The position numbers and the translations under genes were made by a program. Source: Paenibacillus vini (lineage in GTDB: Bacteria > Bacillota > Bacilli > Paenibacillales > Paenibacillaceae). Taken from it: a stretch of DNA of 64,000 bases. The DNA is taken from the NCBI RefSeq assembly GCF_018403325.1, contig NZ_BOSL01000007.1, positions 186,001 to 250,000 of the forward strand, in the 5' to 3' direction. The notes under the pieces were generated by a model. That model had not been told where the DNA came from. It saw only the letters and a program-made list of their open reading frames with translations, and searched no databases. Each line of letters opens with the position of its first letter. The stretch's first letter is position 1. Positions 9,168 through 18,582 of the stretch are shown here, piece by piece.

Positions 9168-10131
9168 TGCAAAACCGAAACTGCTGGTGCTCCTCGGCCC
9201 AACCGCCGTCGGCAAAACCAGTCTGAGCATCGAGATCGCCAAGAAGTTTTCCTGCGAAATCATTTCCGGAGATTCCATGCAGGTATACCGGGGGATGGAT
9301 ATCGGAACCGCCAAAATCACGCCGGAGGAGATGGACGGGGTTCCGCATCATTTGATAGATGTTTTGGAGCCGGATGAGCCGTTTTCTGTGGCCCGTTTTC
9401 AGGAATGGTGCCGTGAGCTTATCCCCGAAATTCACGGGAAAGGCAAACTGCCTTTTATTGTGGGCGGAACGGGGCTTTATATTGAATCCGTGTGTTATGA
9501 ATTCCAATTTACCGAAGCGGGCGCGGATGAAGAATTTCGGGCCGAGCAGCAGCGGATTGCCGATCAAGAGGGAGCGGAGGTGCTGCATGCCAAACTGGCC
9601 GAAATTGATCCTAAGTCAGCGAATCGGCTGCATCCCAACGATGTCCGCAGAGTGATCCGGGCGTTGGAGGTATTTCACTTGACCGGAGAAACATTATCTT
9701 CCAGTCTGGAGCGGCAAAACAAGCAGTCGCCGTACGATCTTTGCTTCATCGGTTTGACAATGGACCGTCAAATGCTTTATAACCGTATTGAACAGCGTAT
9801 CGACGGGATGATTGCCGCCGGTCTGATCGGCGAGGTTCAGCGACTGCTGGACCGCGGCTTCTCCAGGGATCTCGTGTCCATGCAGGGACTCGGGTACAAA
9901 GAGATCGCGGAGCATCTGGTAGATGGCTTACCGCTGGAGCTCGCGGTGGAGAAGCTGAAGCGAGATACCCGAAGATTCGCCAAGCGGCAGCTTTCCTGGT
10001 TCCGCCACATGAATGACATCTCCTGGGTCGATGTGGGCGACGGCAGAAATTTCTCCGCGAATTTCGAAGCCGTACGTGCTATAATAGCAGGAAAGTTTCC
10101 AACTGATCTTGAATATAATTCTAAACACTAA
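9157..10131 (+). CDS. miaA: tRNA dimethylallyltransferase MiaA
   Basis: It transfers a dimethylallyl group from DMAPP to N6 of A37 in tRNAs that read UNN codons, the first step of ms2i6A formation. The protein has 324 residues, P-loop GPTAVGKTS (14-22), then SGDSMQVYRGMDIGTAK and the RRVIRALEV region typical of MiaA. It starts with TTG inside the end of the upstream methyltransferase gene, suggesting translational coupling, and is followed by hfq as in most Bacilli. Confidence 0.97.
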   Translation: MTNNAKPKLLVLLGPTAVGKTSLSIEIAKKFSCEIISGDSMQVYRGMDIGTAKITPEEMDGVPHHLIDVLEPDEPFSVARFQEWCRELIPEIHGKGKLPFIVGGTGLYIESVCYEFQFTEAGADEEFRAEQQRIADQEGAEVLHAKLAEIDPKSANRLHPNDVRRVIRALEVFHLTGETLSSSLERQNKQSPYDLCFIGLTMDRQMLYNRIEQRIDGMIAAGLIGEVQRLLDRGFSRDLVSMQGLGYKEIAEHLVDGLPLELAVEKLKRDTRRFAKRQLSWFRHMNDISWVDVGDGRNFSANFEAVRAIIAGKFPTDLEYNSKH

Positions 10132-10156
10132 TTGATTCCTATTGGGGGTACGGCAA

Positions 10157-10396
10157 ATGAACAAGTCCATTAACATCCAAGATACATTCCTGAATCAAAT
10201 GCGCAAAGAGAGCATCCCTGTCACCGTATTTTTGACGAACGGTTTTCAGATCAGAGGAACGATTAAGGCTTTTGACAACTACATTATCGTAATCGACAGC
10301 GACGGACGCCAGCAAATGGTGTACAAGCACGCCATCTCCACATTCCAGCCGCAGCGCAATGTTTCGCTGATGCAGGAGTCCCAGAACGAAGGTTAA
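10157..10396 (+). CDS. hfq: RNA-binding protein Hfq
   Basis: A 79-residue Sm-like RNA chaperone forming hexameric rings. The ATG at 10157 has a GGGGGT site and gives [18 protein letters not shown]. Sm1 ([15 protein letters not shown]) and Sm2 with YKHAIST, the Gram-positive form of the YKHA motif, are complete. There is only a short C-terminal tail, as in other Firmicutes. It lies directly downstream of miaA. Confidence 0.97.
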   Translation: MNKSINIQDTFLNQMRKESIPVTVFLTNGFQIRGTIKAFDNYIIVIDSDGRQQMVYKHAISTFQPQRNVSLMQESQNEG

Positions 10397-10454
10397 TCCG
10401 AATATTGAAACTTTTTTAAAATCAGTACGTTTAATGGTATAGGAAAAGGAGCGG

Positions 10455-10486
10455 AGCAACCTGATAAGAGGTTGTTCTTTTCTTTC
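10455..10486 (+). terminator. Rho-independent terminator after hfq
   Basis: A 7-8 bp stem (AGCAACCT with AGGTTGTT, one wobble) is followed by a T-rich run. It closes the mutSL-miaA-hfq unit. Confidence 0.7.
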
Positions 10487-10565
10487 CGGGCTAAATTGGG
10501 TATTGGACCAGTAGAATCCACACACAAACATGATGAAACTGGTATGAAGGGAGTCAGAAGAATCT

Positions 10566-13226
10566 ATGCCTACCAAAAGACCATCCAGACTGGAAAGGAA
10601 CAGTAAGCCGACTCGCAAACCGAATGCGCCGAAAGGACCTAAAAAGAAAAGGCTGACGGCAAAACGGGTGCTGTGGACTTCATTTTTCACAATTGCATTT
10701 GCTATATTTTGCGGGATTGCGGGATACATGTACATCACCGTAAGCGGCGAAAAAATATTGAACGAGAACAGGGACAAGCTGTTCATTTATGAAACGTCCA
10801 AGGTCTATGACCGGACCGGCAAGCTGATGGGCGAATTGTCCGTGGACCGGAGCGAACCGGTGGAAGAGGACCAGATTCCGAAACTGGTCAAGGAAGCTTT
10901 TATCGCAACCGAGGACCGGAGATTCAACGAGCATAACGGGGTCGATCTGTGGTCGATCGGCCGGGCGGCGGTGAAGGACATCATGGCGCGTTCCCTGGTG
11001 GAGGGCGGCAGTACGATCACCCAGCAGCTGGCCAAGAATATGTTCCTCGATTTTGACAAGACGTTCTTCCGTAAAGCGACCGAAATGTCGATCGCAATGG
11101 CGTTGGAGCGCCACAACACGAAGGATGAGATTATTACGCTATACCTGAACCGGATCTTCTTCGGTCAGAAGGCGTATGGCATTAAAGCGGCATCCCAGCG
11201 TTATTTTGGAAAAAGCGATCTGAACGAGTTGGATCTGTGGGAAGTCGCAACCTTGGCGGCAATTCCGAAAGGACCGTCCAAGTACAATCCGGTTGCGAAT
11301 CCGGATCTGTCGAAGCAGCGGCGTTCCGTCGTGTTAGATCTGATGTTCCAAGAGGGGTACATTACCGCTGAGGAACGGGATGAAGCGAAGGCGGTGGATT
11401 ACGATTATGTGCCACCGACCAAGAATGACAGCTATCAGGCGTTTAAGGATTATGTAATCAAAGAAGCCGAGGAAAAGTTCGGGCTTTCGGAAGACCAACT
11501 GAACCGTGGCGGCTACAAAATTTATACGACGATGGATGCTCAGGCACAAAAAGCTGTAGAAAAGGCGTTCGCCAACGACGACTTTTTCGAGAAGAGCAAG
11601 GATGACCAGCAGGTTCAGGCTTCGATCGTCATCCAGAACCATGAAAATGGCAGTCTGGTAGCTTTGCTTGGCGGGCGTGATTACGAACGCAAAGGCTTCA
11701 GCCGACTGAACAGCCGCCGGCAGCCGGGTTCGGCTTTCAAGCCGATCGTATCCTATGCACCGGCACTAGATACCGACAAGTTTGATATTAATTCACCGTT
11801 AAGCAATGAGAAGCAGTGCTTCGGGGATTACTGTCCGCGTAACTTGCACGGCTACTCTAAAACCATTGACATGACCACGGCGCTAACAAAATCGGAGAAT
11901 ATTCCTGCCGTTTGGTTGCTAAATGAGGTTGGCGTTGGAACCGGTGTGAAATATGCGCAGAACATGGGCATTAAGATGGACAAAGACGACCGGAACCTGG
12001 CCATCGCGCTGGGGGGCTTGACCCACGGCACGAATACTTTGGAAATGGCTGGCGCGTTTAGCGTCTTCGCCAATGGCGGTGAATACAACCAGCCATACAC
12101 TATTAAAATGATTAAGGATCATGACGGCGTAGAGAAATACAAGTACAATGCGCCGAAGCCAAAACGGGTGCTCAGCGAGCAAACCGCGTACTACATGACC
12201 CAAATGATGCAAAATGTCGTCAATGACGGGACGGGGAAACGCGCGAAGCTGAATCGTCCGGTTGCGGGCAAGACAGGAACTACGCAGCATGGTATTAAAG
12301 GGTTGAACAGCAGCAAGAACCGGGATGTTTGGTTCGTAGGTTACACCCCGGAATGGACCGCATCCATCTGGATGGGCTACGATAAACCGGATAAGAACCA
12401 TCTGCTGAACGGCAGCAGCGGTCAGGCCGCGGCCTTGTTCTCAGCCGTCATGACCGAAGCGCTTCAAGGCGTACCGGTGAAGGACTTCCCGGTTCCGGGT
12501 AATTTACAGGCTCCGGAACCTCCGGAACAAGAAGTGGCGGAAACTCCAACCGGGCTCTCTGCTTCTTATAATCAGGACTCGGGAGTCGTTACTCTGAACT
12601 GGACGGGTGTAACTACAGAAGGGGCAATTTACAAGGTTTACCGGAAGGAAGCCTCTGAAGCGGACTTCTCCCACTATATGGATTCGCCTGCAACAACGGC
12701 TGAGGATATCAGCGTTGCAGTCGGAACTGGTTATGAGTACTATGTTACGGCATACGATGCGGTGAATGATGTTGAGAGCGAACCTTCGAACGTTGCTCAG
12801 GTGATGCTTGTGGCGGATGATCCTCCGATGGATGAGGTTGATCCGGATGAGAACGGCAATGGCGACTGGATCGGCGATCCTGGTAACGGCAGCGGTAATT
12901 CCGGTCAGGAAGGCGGCCAGGGCACAAATCCGCCGGGCAATAACGGAAACGGGCAAGGGAATGGCAACGGCCAAGGAAACGGCCACGGTCAAGGCAACGG
13001 TAATGGCCAAGGCAATGGCAATGGAGCTGGTAATGGCTCCGGTAACAGCGGAGGCACCGGAACCGATCCGGGCACCGGAGGAGATACGGGGGGAACCCCG
13101 CCTTCCGGAGGCGAATCCGGAGGCGATTCAGAGACCGGGTTACCGGTGGATGACGGAAGCGGAACACCGACCGACGGCACGATTGCCGACCCGACGGGAA
13201 CCGGCGGCTTGAATTCCGGAGGCTAA
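10566..13226 (+). CDS. Class A penicillin-binding protein (PBP1A family)
   Basis: A bifunctional peptidoglycan synthase of 886 residues. It has a very basic cytoplasmic N-terminus and one membrane anchor (about 37-60). The GT51 glycosyltransferase carries the catalytic-Glu motif ATEDRRF near residue 115. The transpeptidase has SAFK (Ser389), SEN (443) and KTGT (569). After the catalytic domains there is a fibronectin type III-like domain (about 655-745) and then about 140 residues of Gly/Asn/Gln-rich repeats. Such tails are seen in Paenibacillus and related PBP1A proteins and probably act as an extended wall-spanning linker. It is monocistronic, with its own terminator. Confidence 0.95.
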   Translation: MPTKRPSRLERNSKPTRKPNAPKGPKKKRLTAKRVLWTSFFTIAFAIFCGIAGYMYITVSGEKILNENRDKLFIYETSKVYDRTGKLMGELSVDRSEPVEEDQIPKLVKEAFIATEDRRFNEHNGVDLWSIGRAAVKDIMARSLVEGGSTITQQLAKNMFLDFDKTFFRKATEMSIAMALERHNTKDEIITLYLNRIFFGQKAYGIKAASQRYFGKSDLNELDLWEVATLAAIPKGPSKYNPVANPDLSKQRRSVVLDLMFQEGYITAEERDEAKAVDYDYVPPTKNDSYQAFKDYVIKEAEEKFGLSEDQLNRGGYKIYTTMDAQAQKAVEKAFANDDFFEKSKDDQQVQASIVIQNHENGSLVALLGGRDYERKGFSRLNSRRQPGSAFKPIVSYAPALDTDKFDINSPLSNEKQCFGDYCPRNLHGYSKTIDMTTALTKSENIPAVWLLNEVGVGTGVKYAQNMGIKMDKDDRNLAIALGGLTHGTNTLEMAGAFSVFANGGEYNQPYTIKMIKDHDGVEKYKYNAPKPKRVLSEQTAYYMTQMMQNVVNDGTGKRAKLNRPVAGKTGTTQHGIKGLNSSKNRDVWFVGYTPEWTASIWMGYDKPDKNHLLNGSSGQAAALFSAVMTEALQGVPVKDFPVPGNLQAPEPPEQEVAETPTGLSASYNQDSGVVTLNWTGVTTEGAIYKVYRKEASEADFSHYMDSPATTAEDISVAVGTGYEYYVTAYDAVNDVESEPSNVAQVMLVADDPPMDEVDPDENGNGDWIGDPGNGSGNSGQEGGQGTNPPGNNGNGQGNGNGQGNGHGQGNGNGQGNGNGAGNGSGNSGGTGTDPGTGGDTGGTPPSGGESGGDSETGLPVDDGSGTPTDGTIADPTGTGGLNSGG

Positions 13227-13245
13227 ACAATTTCGGTTATACAAG

Positions 13246-13294
13246 GGGTGCCCTCAAGCAATTGATTGCTTGGGGGCACTTTTTTTATTTTTTT
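13246..13294 (+). terminator. Rho-independent terminator
   Basis: A 12-bp stem (TGCCCTCAAGCA with TGCTTGGGGGCA, one wobble) is followed by two long T runs. Confidence 0.92.
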
Positions 13295-13434
13295 GACGGA
13301 TCCGGCTTGGAGAATCAACGTTCCATTTCGATGACATTTGATGACAAGTTTATATAATATTAAAATTTCGTTTTTGAGACTGACTTTTAAATGTGATAAG
13401 CTGAAAGTACATTGTGTTGAAAGGGATCAGTCTT

Positions 13435-14010
13435 ATGAAACGAAAATTCGGAGACCGTGCGAATTGGCGCCGCGTGACGCAGCGTCAGTTCAAATCCAAG
13501 TACGTGGATAGCGACATATTCAGAGGTTATGTGACATCGTATAGTATTCAAGCTTTACGAGATCCGCTCTGGAAAACTTATGGAGGGAATACATTCCGTA
13601 TTGCCGACAAAGGATTTACCTGGTTGCAGTACTATCCAAAAGGAGAGCACTATGTGGTAACCGCCATGTTTGACGACAAGGGAGACATTGTCGAGTGGTA
13701 TATCGATGTGTGCAAAACCCAGGGAGTGACGGACCAAGGTGTCCCTTGGTTTGATGATTTGTACCTGGACATTGTCGTGCTGAAGAACGGCGAAGTATTC
13801 CTGTTGGACGAGGACGAGTTGGATGACGCGCTCTCACGCGGTCATATCACCGTCCGGGATTATGACATGGCCACGGAAACGGCGAGGGAAGTTATGCGAA
13901 GTATCCGTGAGCAGCATTTTCCTTATTTTACGATGTCTCTAGACCATTACCGTAACGGGTTTGTGCTTAAGGATGCTCAGCGTCAGGGAGGGGAGCATGG
14001 TACGGAGTAG
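13435..14010 (+). CDS. DUF402 protein, nucleoside di/triphosphatase (YgaC/Ntdp type)
   Basis: A 191-residue protein; ATG 13435 has an AAAGGGA site. It belongs to the DUF402 fold, with the WYIDVCK and WFDDLYLDIVVL(K)NG segments that hold the metal-binding acidic residues, and DEDELDDAL near the C-terminus. The Staphylococcus aureus member is a nucleoside tri- and diphosphatase, so a nucleotide-hydrolysing housekeeping role is likely. Its end overlaps the next gene by 14 bp. Confidence 0.85.
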   Translation: MKRKFGDRANWRRVTQRQFKSKYVDSDIFRGYVTSYSIQALRDPLWKTYGGNTFRIADKGFTWLQYYPKGEHYVVTAMFDDKGDIVEWYIDVCKTQGVTDQGVPWFDDLYLDIVVLKNGEVFLLDEDELDDALSRGHITVRDYDMATETAREVMRSIREQHFPYFTMSLDHYRNGFVLKDAQRQGGEHGTE

Positions 14011-14668
14011 AAGAAACGGATCATATGCGGTTGGAACACGGCAGCGAAAGCCCCGTCGCCTGTGGATTTGGATATTGGCCTGTATTCTGGCTGCGGGGAT
14101 CAGTTGGTTGCTTTATGTGCTGGCCCAAATTGGCAGCATCGATAGCAATCCGGCTGCGTCTAGGGAATATGCACAGCCGGCAGATGTCGGGATCGTACTT
14201 GGCGCTTCAATGTGGGGAGACCAGCCCAGCCCCGGGCTCCAGGAAAGACTGGAGCTTGCTCTACAGGATTATAAGGAGGGGAAGTTCCGCCTCTTTATTT
14301 TGTCAGGTGGATTGGACCGGGCCGATTACCGGTTTACCGAAGCAGAGGGCATGGCCAATTATCTGGAATCCAAGGGTGTGCCGCGTTCGGCCATGCTGCT
14401 GGAGAACAACGCTACAAGTACCTATGAGAATTTAAAATTCAGTCAGGAGATCATGAAAGAAAAGGGACTGAAATCGGTCATTATCATTACCCATACTTAT
14501 CATGGCAATCGGGCATATGAAATCGCCAAAGCTTTAGGCTACGACAACCCGGGACTGTCAGTGACGAAGACCCGGGTCATAAAGCCGATGCAGGCCACGG
14601 TTCGCGAAGTTCTGGCCTATACCAAGTGGAAACTCGACCATATCGCCATCGCTTTTGGCTGGAAATGA
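13997..14668 (+). CDS. YdcF/SanA-family membrane protein (DUF218)
   Basis: A 223-residue protein with one N-terminal membrane helix (about 21-42) after an Arg-rich cytoplasmic stretch, then an extracytoplasmic DUF218 domain. That domain shows DVGIVLGASMWGD, FILSGG and the ENNATSTYENL motif. SanA/YdcF/ElyC relatives affect envelope integrity in other bacteria, but the reaction is not established. ATG 13997 is chosen for the AGGGAGGG site just upstream; it overlaps the DUF402 gene, so the two are probably co-translated. Confidence 0.85.
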   Translation: MVRSRRNGSYAVGTRQRKPRRLWIWILACILAAGISWLLYVLAQIGSIDSNPAASREYAQPADVGIVLGASMWGDQPSPGLQERLELALQDYKEGKFRLFILSGGLDRADYRFTEAEGMANYLESKGVPRSAMLLENNATSTYENLKFSQEIMKEKGLKSVIIITHTYHGNRAYEIAKALGYDNPGLSVTKTRVIKPMQATVREVLAYTKWKLDHIAIAFGWK

Positions 14669-14808
14669 GAAAACTTCTAATAACGGAGCGGGAGAGAGAA
14701 TACATTTTAAAAGAAGTTTAAGCCCTCCCGGCAACATACAGGTTCAAAAGTCGTTTCTTTGAAACTTCACAGCACTTTTGAACAACTCCATAAAGAGGTG
14801 ATTCATAG

Positions 14809-15786
14809 ATGTCAGGGCCTGTCATGGCTAGAAGCGGATCTTCCGAGGAGAGACCTTCCAGACAGATCAATGTCATTCTCCGCAACACCGAGCCCCCGGT
14901 CGTTTCGCAAAGCGTTCCGGATGTCGAATCTACGGCAGGAGCCAAGAGCATCCCTCAGCAAGGCTTGTTCGCGGATTTGCAAAAGGAAATGGACGGTCTG
15001 GTCGGACTCGATCATATCAAAGAGCTGATGTTTGAGATTTTTGCTCTGCTGCAAATAGCGGCGATGCGTTCCGAGGCTGGACTGTTGTCCGGAACCCAAG
15101 TCTATCATATGGTGTTCAAAGGAAATCCGGGAACCGGCAAGACGACCGTTGCCCGAATTGTCGCCAAGATGTTTCAGAGAATGGGCGTATTAAGCAAAGG
15201 ACATTTGATTGAAGTGGAACGGGCCGACTTGGTCGGAGAGTACATCGGTCATACCGCGCAGAAGACACGTGACCTGGTTAAGAAGGCGCTCGGCGGCATT
15301 CTTTTCATAGATGAGGCATACAGTCTGGCGCGGGGCGGAGAAAAGGACTTCGGCAAGGAAGCGATCGATACGCTGGTAAAGGCGATGGAAGATCAGAAGA
15401 ATCAGTTCATTCTAATTTTAGCGGGCTATTCCGATGAGATGGAATATTTTCTTGCTACCAATCCGGGATTGCCTTCACGGTTTCCGATTCAGATGGATTT
15501 TCCGGACTATAGCATCGACCAGCTCATTCAGATTGCTGAAGGAATGGTGAAGGAACGCGATTATATTCTGATGCCACAGGCGATACTCAAATTAAAGCAG
15601 CATTTGCTGCGGGAAAAATGCGAAAGCGAGCATCTGTTCAGCAACGCGAGGCATGTACGCAATATTATTGAGCGTTCCGTCCGCCAGCAGGCGGTCCGTC
15701 TGTTGAATCAATATAGCGGGGGATCGCCGGGAAAGCTGGAACTGATGACCATCCGAACCGAGGATTTGAAGCTGGATAAGAAATAA
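14809..15786 (+). CDS. spoVK: Stage V sporulation protein K, AAA+ ATPase
   Basis: A 325-residue CbbX/SpoVK-type AAA ATPase expressed in the mother cell in B. subtilis and required for spore maturation. Walker A is GNPGTGKTT (105-113), Walker B is LFIDEA (Asp168-Glu169), and the pore/sensor region LAGYSDEME and the arginine-finger area PSRFP are present. ATG 14809 has an AAAGAGGTG site. It is followed 14 bp later by hflX and then ynbB, the same order as in B. subtilis. Confidence 0.94.
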   Translation: MSGPVMARSGSSEERPSRQINVILRNTEPPVVSQSVPDVESTAGAKSIPQQGLFADLQKEMDGLVGLDHIKELMFEIFALLQIAAMRSEAGLLSGTQVYHMVFKGNPGTGKTTVARIVAKMFQRMGVLSKGHLIEVERADLVGEYIGHTAQKTRDLVKKALGGILFIDEAYSLARGGEKDFGKEAIDTLVKAMEDQKNQFILILAGYSDEMEYFLATNPGLPSRFPIQMDFPDYSIDQLIQIAEGMVKERDYILMPQAILKLKQHLLREKCESEHLFSNARHVRNIIERSVRQQAVRLLNQYSGGSPGKLELMTIRTEDLKLDKK

Positions 15787-15800
15787 GGAGTCGTGAACCA

Positions 15801-17111
15801 TTGTCAAAATCGCCGTACGAAACCAAGACGATATTACCCGACAAGGCAGTGCTGGTTAGTCTGATTACTACGGAAGCCAAGCAAAGCGGGCTTCATCCTG
15901 AATACTCGCTGGACGAATTGGTGCAGCTTGCGGAAACCGCTGGCGTGGAGGTAGCGGACCGGATGACGCAGAATCGGGAAAACCGGGATCCGCGTTATTT
16001 GATCGGTAAAGGAAAAGTGTTTGAGCTAAAGGAACTCATGGAGCGGCATGGAGCCAATACGGCTATTTTTGATCAGGAATTGTCAGGGGCGCAGGTTCGA
16101 AATCTCGAAGAGATGCTGGATGCGAAAATCATTGACCGCACCCAGCTCATCCTCGATATTTTTGCCCAGCGGGCCAAAACGCGGGAAGGGATTATTCAGG
16201 TGGAGCTGGCACAGCTCACCTACTTGCTGCCGCGCTTGGCCGGGCATGGCAAAAACCTGTCCCGGCTCGGAGGCGGTATCGGGACGCGGGGGCCGGGCGA
16301 GAGCAAGTTGGAAACCGACCGCCGCCATATCCGCCGGCGGATCGGCGAATTGAAGCGCCAGCTTGAAGAGGTAACCCGGCACCGCAAGCTGCACCGCTCG
16401 CGCCGCCAGGAAACCGGCGTGGTTCAGCTCGCGCTCGTGGGCTATACGAACGCCGGGAAATCCACGCTGCTGAAGGCGCTCACCGAGGCCGACGTGCTGG
16501 TGGAGAACCGGCTGTTTGCCACGCTGGACCCGACTACCCGAATCATGGAGCTCCCTGGCGGCAAAGAGGTTGTATTGACCGATACGGTCGGTTTTATCCA
16601 AAACCTGCCCCATGATCTGGTCGCCTCCTTCCGTGCAACGCTTGAAGAGGCGAATGAAGCTGACCTGATTCTTCATGTGGTGGATGCTTCTTCACCCATG
16701 CGCAAGGAGCAGATGGAGGTTGTGGAACGGATCCTGGATGACCTGGGAGCCGGAGGGAAGCCACAGCTCGTGTTGTACAACAAAATCGACTTATGTGATC
16801 CCGAACAGCTCGAGATGCTGCCTTCCGTAAAAGGCTCGATGAAGATCAGCGCGTTCGATGAAGACGATTTGGAGCGCATCCGGCAGGCGGTTCAACAGGA
16901 GTTGTCGGGCGGGATGCGAACGTTCCGGATTCCGGCCGATCGCGGCGATTTGACGCCTTTCCTATACCGGATCGGCGACGTTGTAGGGCAGCAGTACGAT
17001 GAGGACAATATTATTTATTCGGTGGACGTGAATCAGGGGGATTTTGAGAAGTATGGATACATGCTGGCTCCTTTTTCGATTCCGGGTCACGAGAACCCGT
17101 TGAATCCATAA
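15801..17111 (+). CDS. hflX: Ribosome-associated GTPase HflX
   Basis: HflX binds and splits stalled or antibiotic-arrested ribosomes. It has 436 residues and a TTG start with an AAGGAG site. The N-terminal HflX domain contains DPRYLIGKGK and the GGIGTRGPGE(S)KLE glycine-rich hinge. The G domain has G1 GYTNAGKST (214-222), DTVGF (from 261) and NKID (327-330). It is in a likely operon with spoVK and ynbB. Confidence 0.96.
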   Translation: MSKSPYETKTILPDKAVLVSLITTEAKQSGLHPEYSLDELVQLAETAGVEVADRMTQNRENRDPRYLIGKGKVFELKELMERHGANTAIFDQELSGAQVRNLEEMLDAKIIDRTQLILDIFAQRAKTREGIIQVELAQLTYLLPRLAGHGKNLSRLGGGIGTRGPGESKLETDRRHIRRRIGELKRQLEEVTRHRKLHRSRRQETGVVQLALVGYTNAGKSTLLKALTEADVLVENRLFATLDPTTRIMELPGGKEVVLTDTVGFIQNLPHDLVASFRATLEEANEADLILHVVDASSPMRKEQMEVVERILDDLGAGGKPQLVLYNKIDLCDPEQLEMLPSVKGSMKISAFDEDDLERIRQAVQQELSGGMRTFRIPADRGDLTPFLYRIGDVVGQQYDEDNIIYSVDVNQGDFEKYGYMLAPFSIPGHENPLNP

Positions 17112-17216
17112 GGGACGAAGCGATTTATAAGCTGGATAGACACTCTAAAAGTTGAACTATAAGAGTCACTAGATAAACGCAGAATTGAGTTGCTGCAGGG
17201 GAGAGGTAAGGACAAA

Positions 17217-18470
17217 ATGGCGGTTTTTTCAGAAGAAATTGTTGAGTGGATGGAGCAAGCGGAGCAGCAGGTTGGAGATCAGTTTCGTGCAATTGACCGG
17301 ATTGTCGATCGTAACCAATGGAAAGTGATCGAAGCGTTTCAGAAGTATCAGGTAAGCGACTTTCATTTTGCGGGTTCTACGGGTTATGCATACAATGATC
17401 GCGGACGCGAAGTGCTCGACCTTGTGTACGCCGAAGTATTCGGCGCCGAGGCGGCGCTGGTGCGTCCGCATTTTGCGTCGGGTACGCATACGATTGCAAC
17501 GGCGCTATTCGGAGTGCTGCGCCCGGGTGACGGATTGCTGTATATTACAGGACGGCCTTACGATACGTTACATAAAGTGATCGGCAAGCCGGGAGACGGT
17601 ACCGGTTCACTGCAGGATTTCGGCATACACTATGACGAAGCGGCTTTGTTGGAAGGCGGCTCGGTAGATTGGGATACCGTAGCTTCCAAAATAACGGAAA
17701 AGACCAAGGTGATCGGAATCCAGCGTTCTCGCGGTTATGACTGGAGAGATTCCTTTACGGTAGAACAAATCGGTGACATGGTCGCCAGGGTGAAGGCGTT
17801 GAATCCGGATTGTATCGTGTTCGTCGACAACTGCTACGGAGAGTTCACCGAAGAACAAGAACCTACTCAAGTAGGAGTTGACCTCCTTGCAGGTTCACTT
17901 ATCAAAAATCCCGGCGGCGGACTGGCCGAAACGGGAGGATATATTTGCGGCCGGGCGGAACTGGTCGAACTGGCGTCGTATCGTTTGACGGCTCCGGGAA
18001 TCGGGGGAGAGGTCGGCGCGATGCTGGGTACGACACGCGGGATTTATCAAGGGCTGTTCCTGGCTCCAACGACGGTGGGACAAGCGGTCAAAGGAAGCGT
18101 CCTGGCGGCGGCTGTGTTTGAGCGCGCCGGGTTTGAGAGCCGCCCGCGCTGGGATGCCAAGCGGACGGATTTGATCCAAGCGATTGCGTTCAGCGGGCCT
18201 GAACAGCTCATCGCCTTCGTGCAAGGCATTCAGCGAGCGGCCGCCGTGGACGGCCATGTGGTGCCTGAAGCTTGGGACATGCCTGGGTACGAGCACCCCG
18301 TTATTATGGCAGCGGGCACTTTCATCCAAGGCGGAAGTCTGGAGCTGTCGGCGGATGCACCGGTCCGGGAGCCATTTATCGCTTACATGCAGGGCGGTTT
18401 AACCTACTCCCACGTTAAATTTGGCGTTCTGACAGCCTTGCAGACGATGAAAGATCGTAATCTTCTTTAA
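17217..18470 (+). CDS. ynbB: YnbB-type PLP-dependent enzyme (aluminium-resistance / methionine gamma-lyase family)
   Basis: A 417-residue member of the Alum_res family of Cys/Met-metabolism-like PLP enzymes. The pyridoxal lysine is probably Lys230 in SLIKNPGGG, and DFHFAGSTGYAYND and RPHFASGTHTI are family signatures. The physiological substrate is not known; the historical 'aluminium resistance' name comes from a plant-associated screen. ATG 17217 has a GAGAGG site. Its position between hflX and glnR is the B. subtilis order. Confidence 0.9.
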   Translation: MAVFSEEIVEWMEQAEQQVGDQFRAIDRIVDRNQWKVIEAFQKYQVSDFHFAGSTGYAYNDRGREVLDLVYAEVFGAEAALVRPHFASGTHTIATALFGVLRPGDGLLYITGRPYDTLHKVIGKPGDGTGSLQDFGIHYDEAALLEGGSVDWDTVASKITEKTKVIGIQRSRGYDWRDSFTVEQIGDMVARVKALNPDCIVFVDNCYGEFTEEQEPTQVGVDLLAGSLIKNPGGGLAETGGYICGRAELVELASYRLTAPGIGGEVGAMLGTTRGIYQGLFLAPTTVGQAVKGSVLAAAVFERAGFESRPRWDAKRTDLIQAIAFSGPEQLIAFVQGIQRAAAVDGHVVPEAWDMPGYEHPVIMAAGTFIQGGSLELSADAPVREPFIAYMQGGLTYSHVKFGVLTALQTMKDRNLL

Positions 18471-18495
18471 TTTAACGGCTTTATCTTCTCTTCCT

Positions 18496-18512
18496 TGTAA
18501 GTTATCCTGACA
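18496..18512 (+). promoter_or_regulatory. Upstream GlnR/TnrA box of glnRA
   Basis: TGTAA-N7-TGACA matches the GlnR/TnrA consensus TGTnA-N7-TnACA exactly. Its centre lies 29 bp, about three helical turns, before the second box. Confidence 0.85.
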
Positions 18513-18518
18513 TTCTTG

Positions 18519-18547
18519 TTGACATGTCAGGTTAGTTGACATAGAAT
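18519..18547 (+). promoter_or_regulatory. glnRA sigma-A promoter with a GlnR box filling its spacer
   Basis: The -35 TTGACA (18519-18524) and -10 TAGAAT (18542-18547) are separated by exactly 17 bp. Those 17 bp (18525-18541) are themselves a perfect GlnR box, TGTCA-N7-TGACA. Bound GlnR would block polymerase directly, giving feedback repression of the operon when glutamine is abundant. Confidence 0.9.
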
Positions 18548-18582
18548 AGAAACATGATTATTTAACTGGAAGGTTGAGAGCG

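Noticed and set aside
12504-13230. Several frames overlapping the Gly/Asn repeat tail of the PBP1A gene
   Set aside because: Created by the repetitive coding sequence; the + frame of the PBP continues in phase through it.
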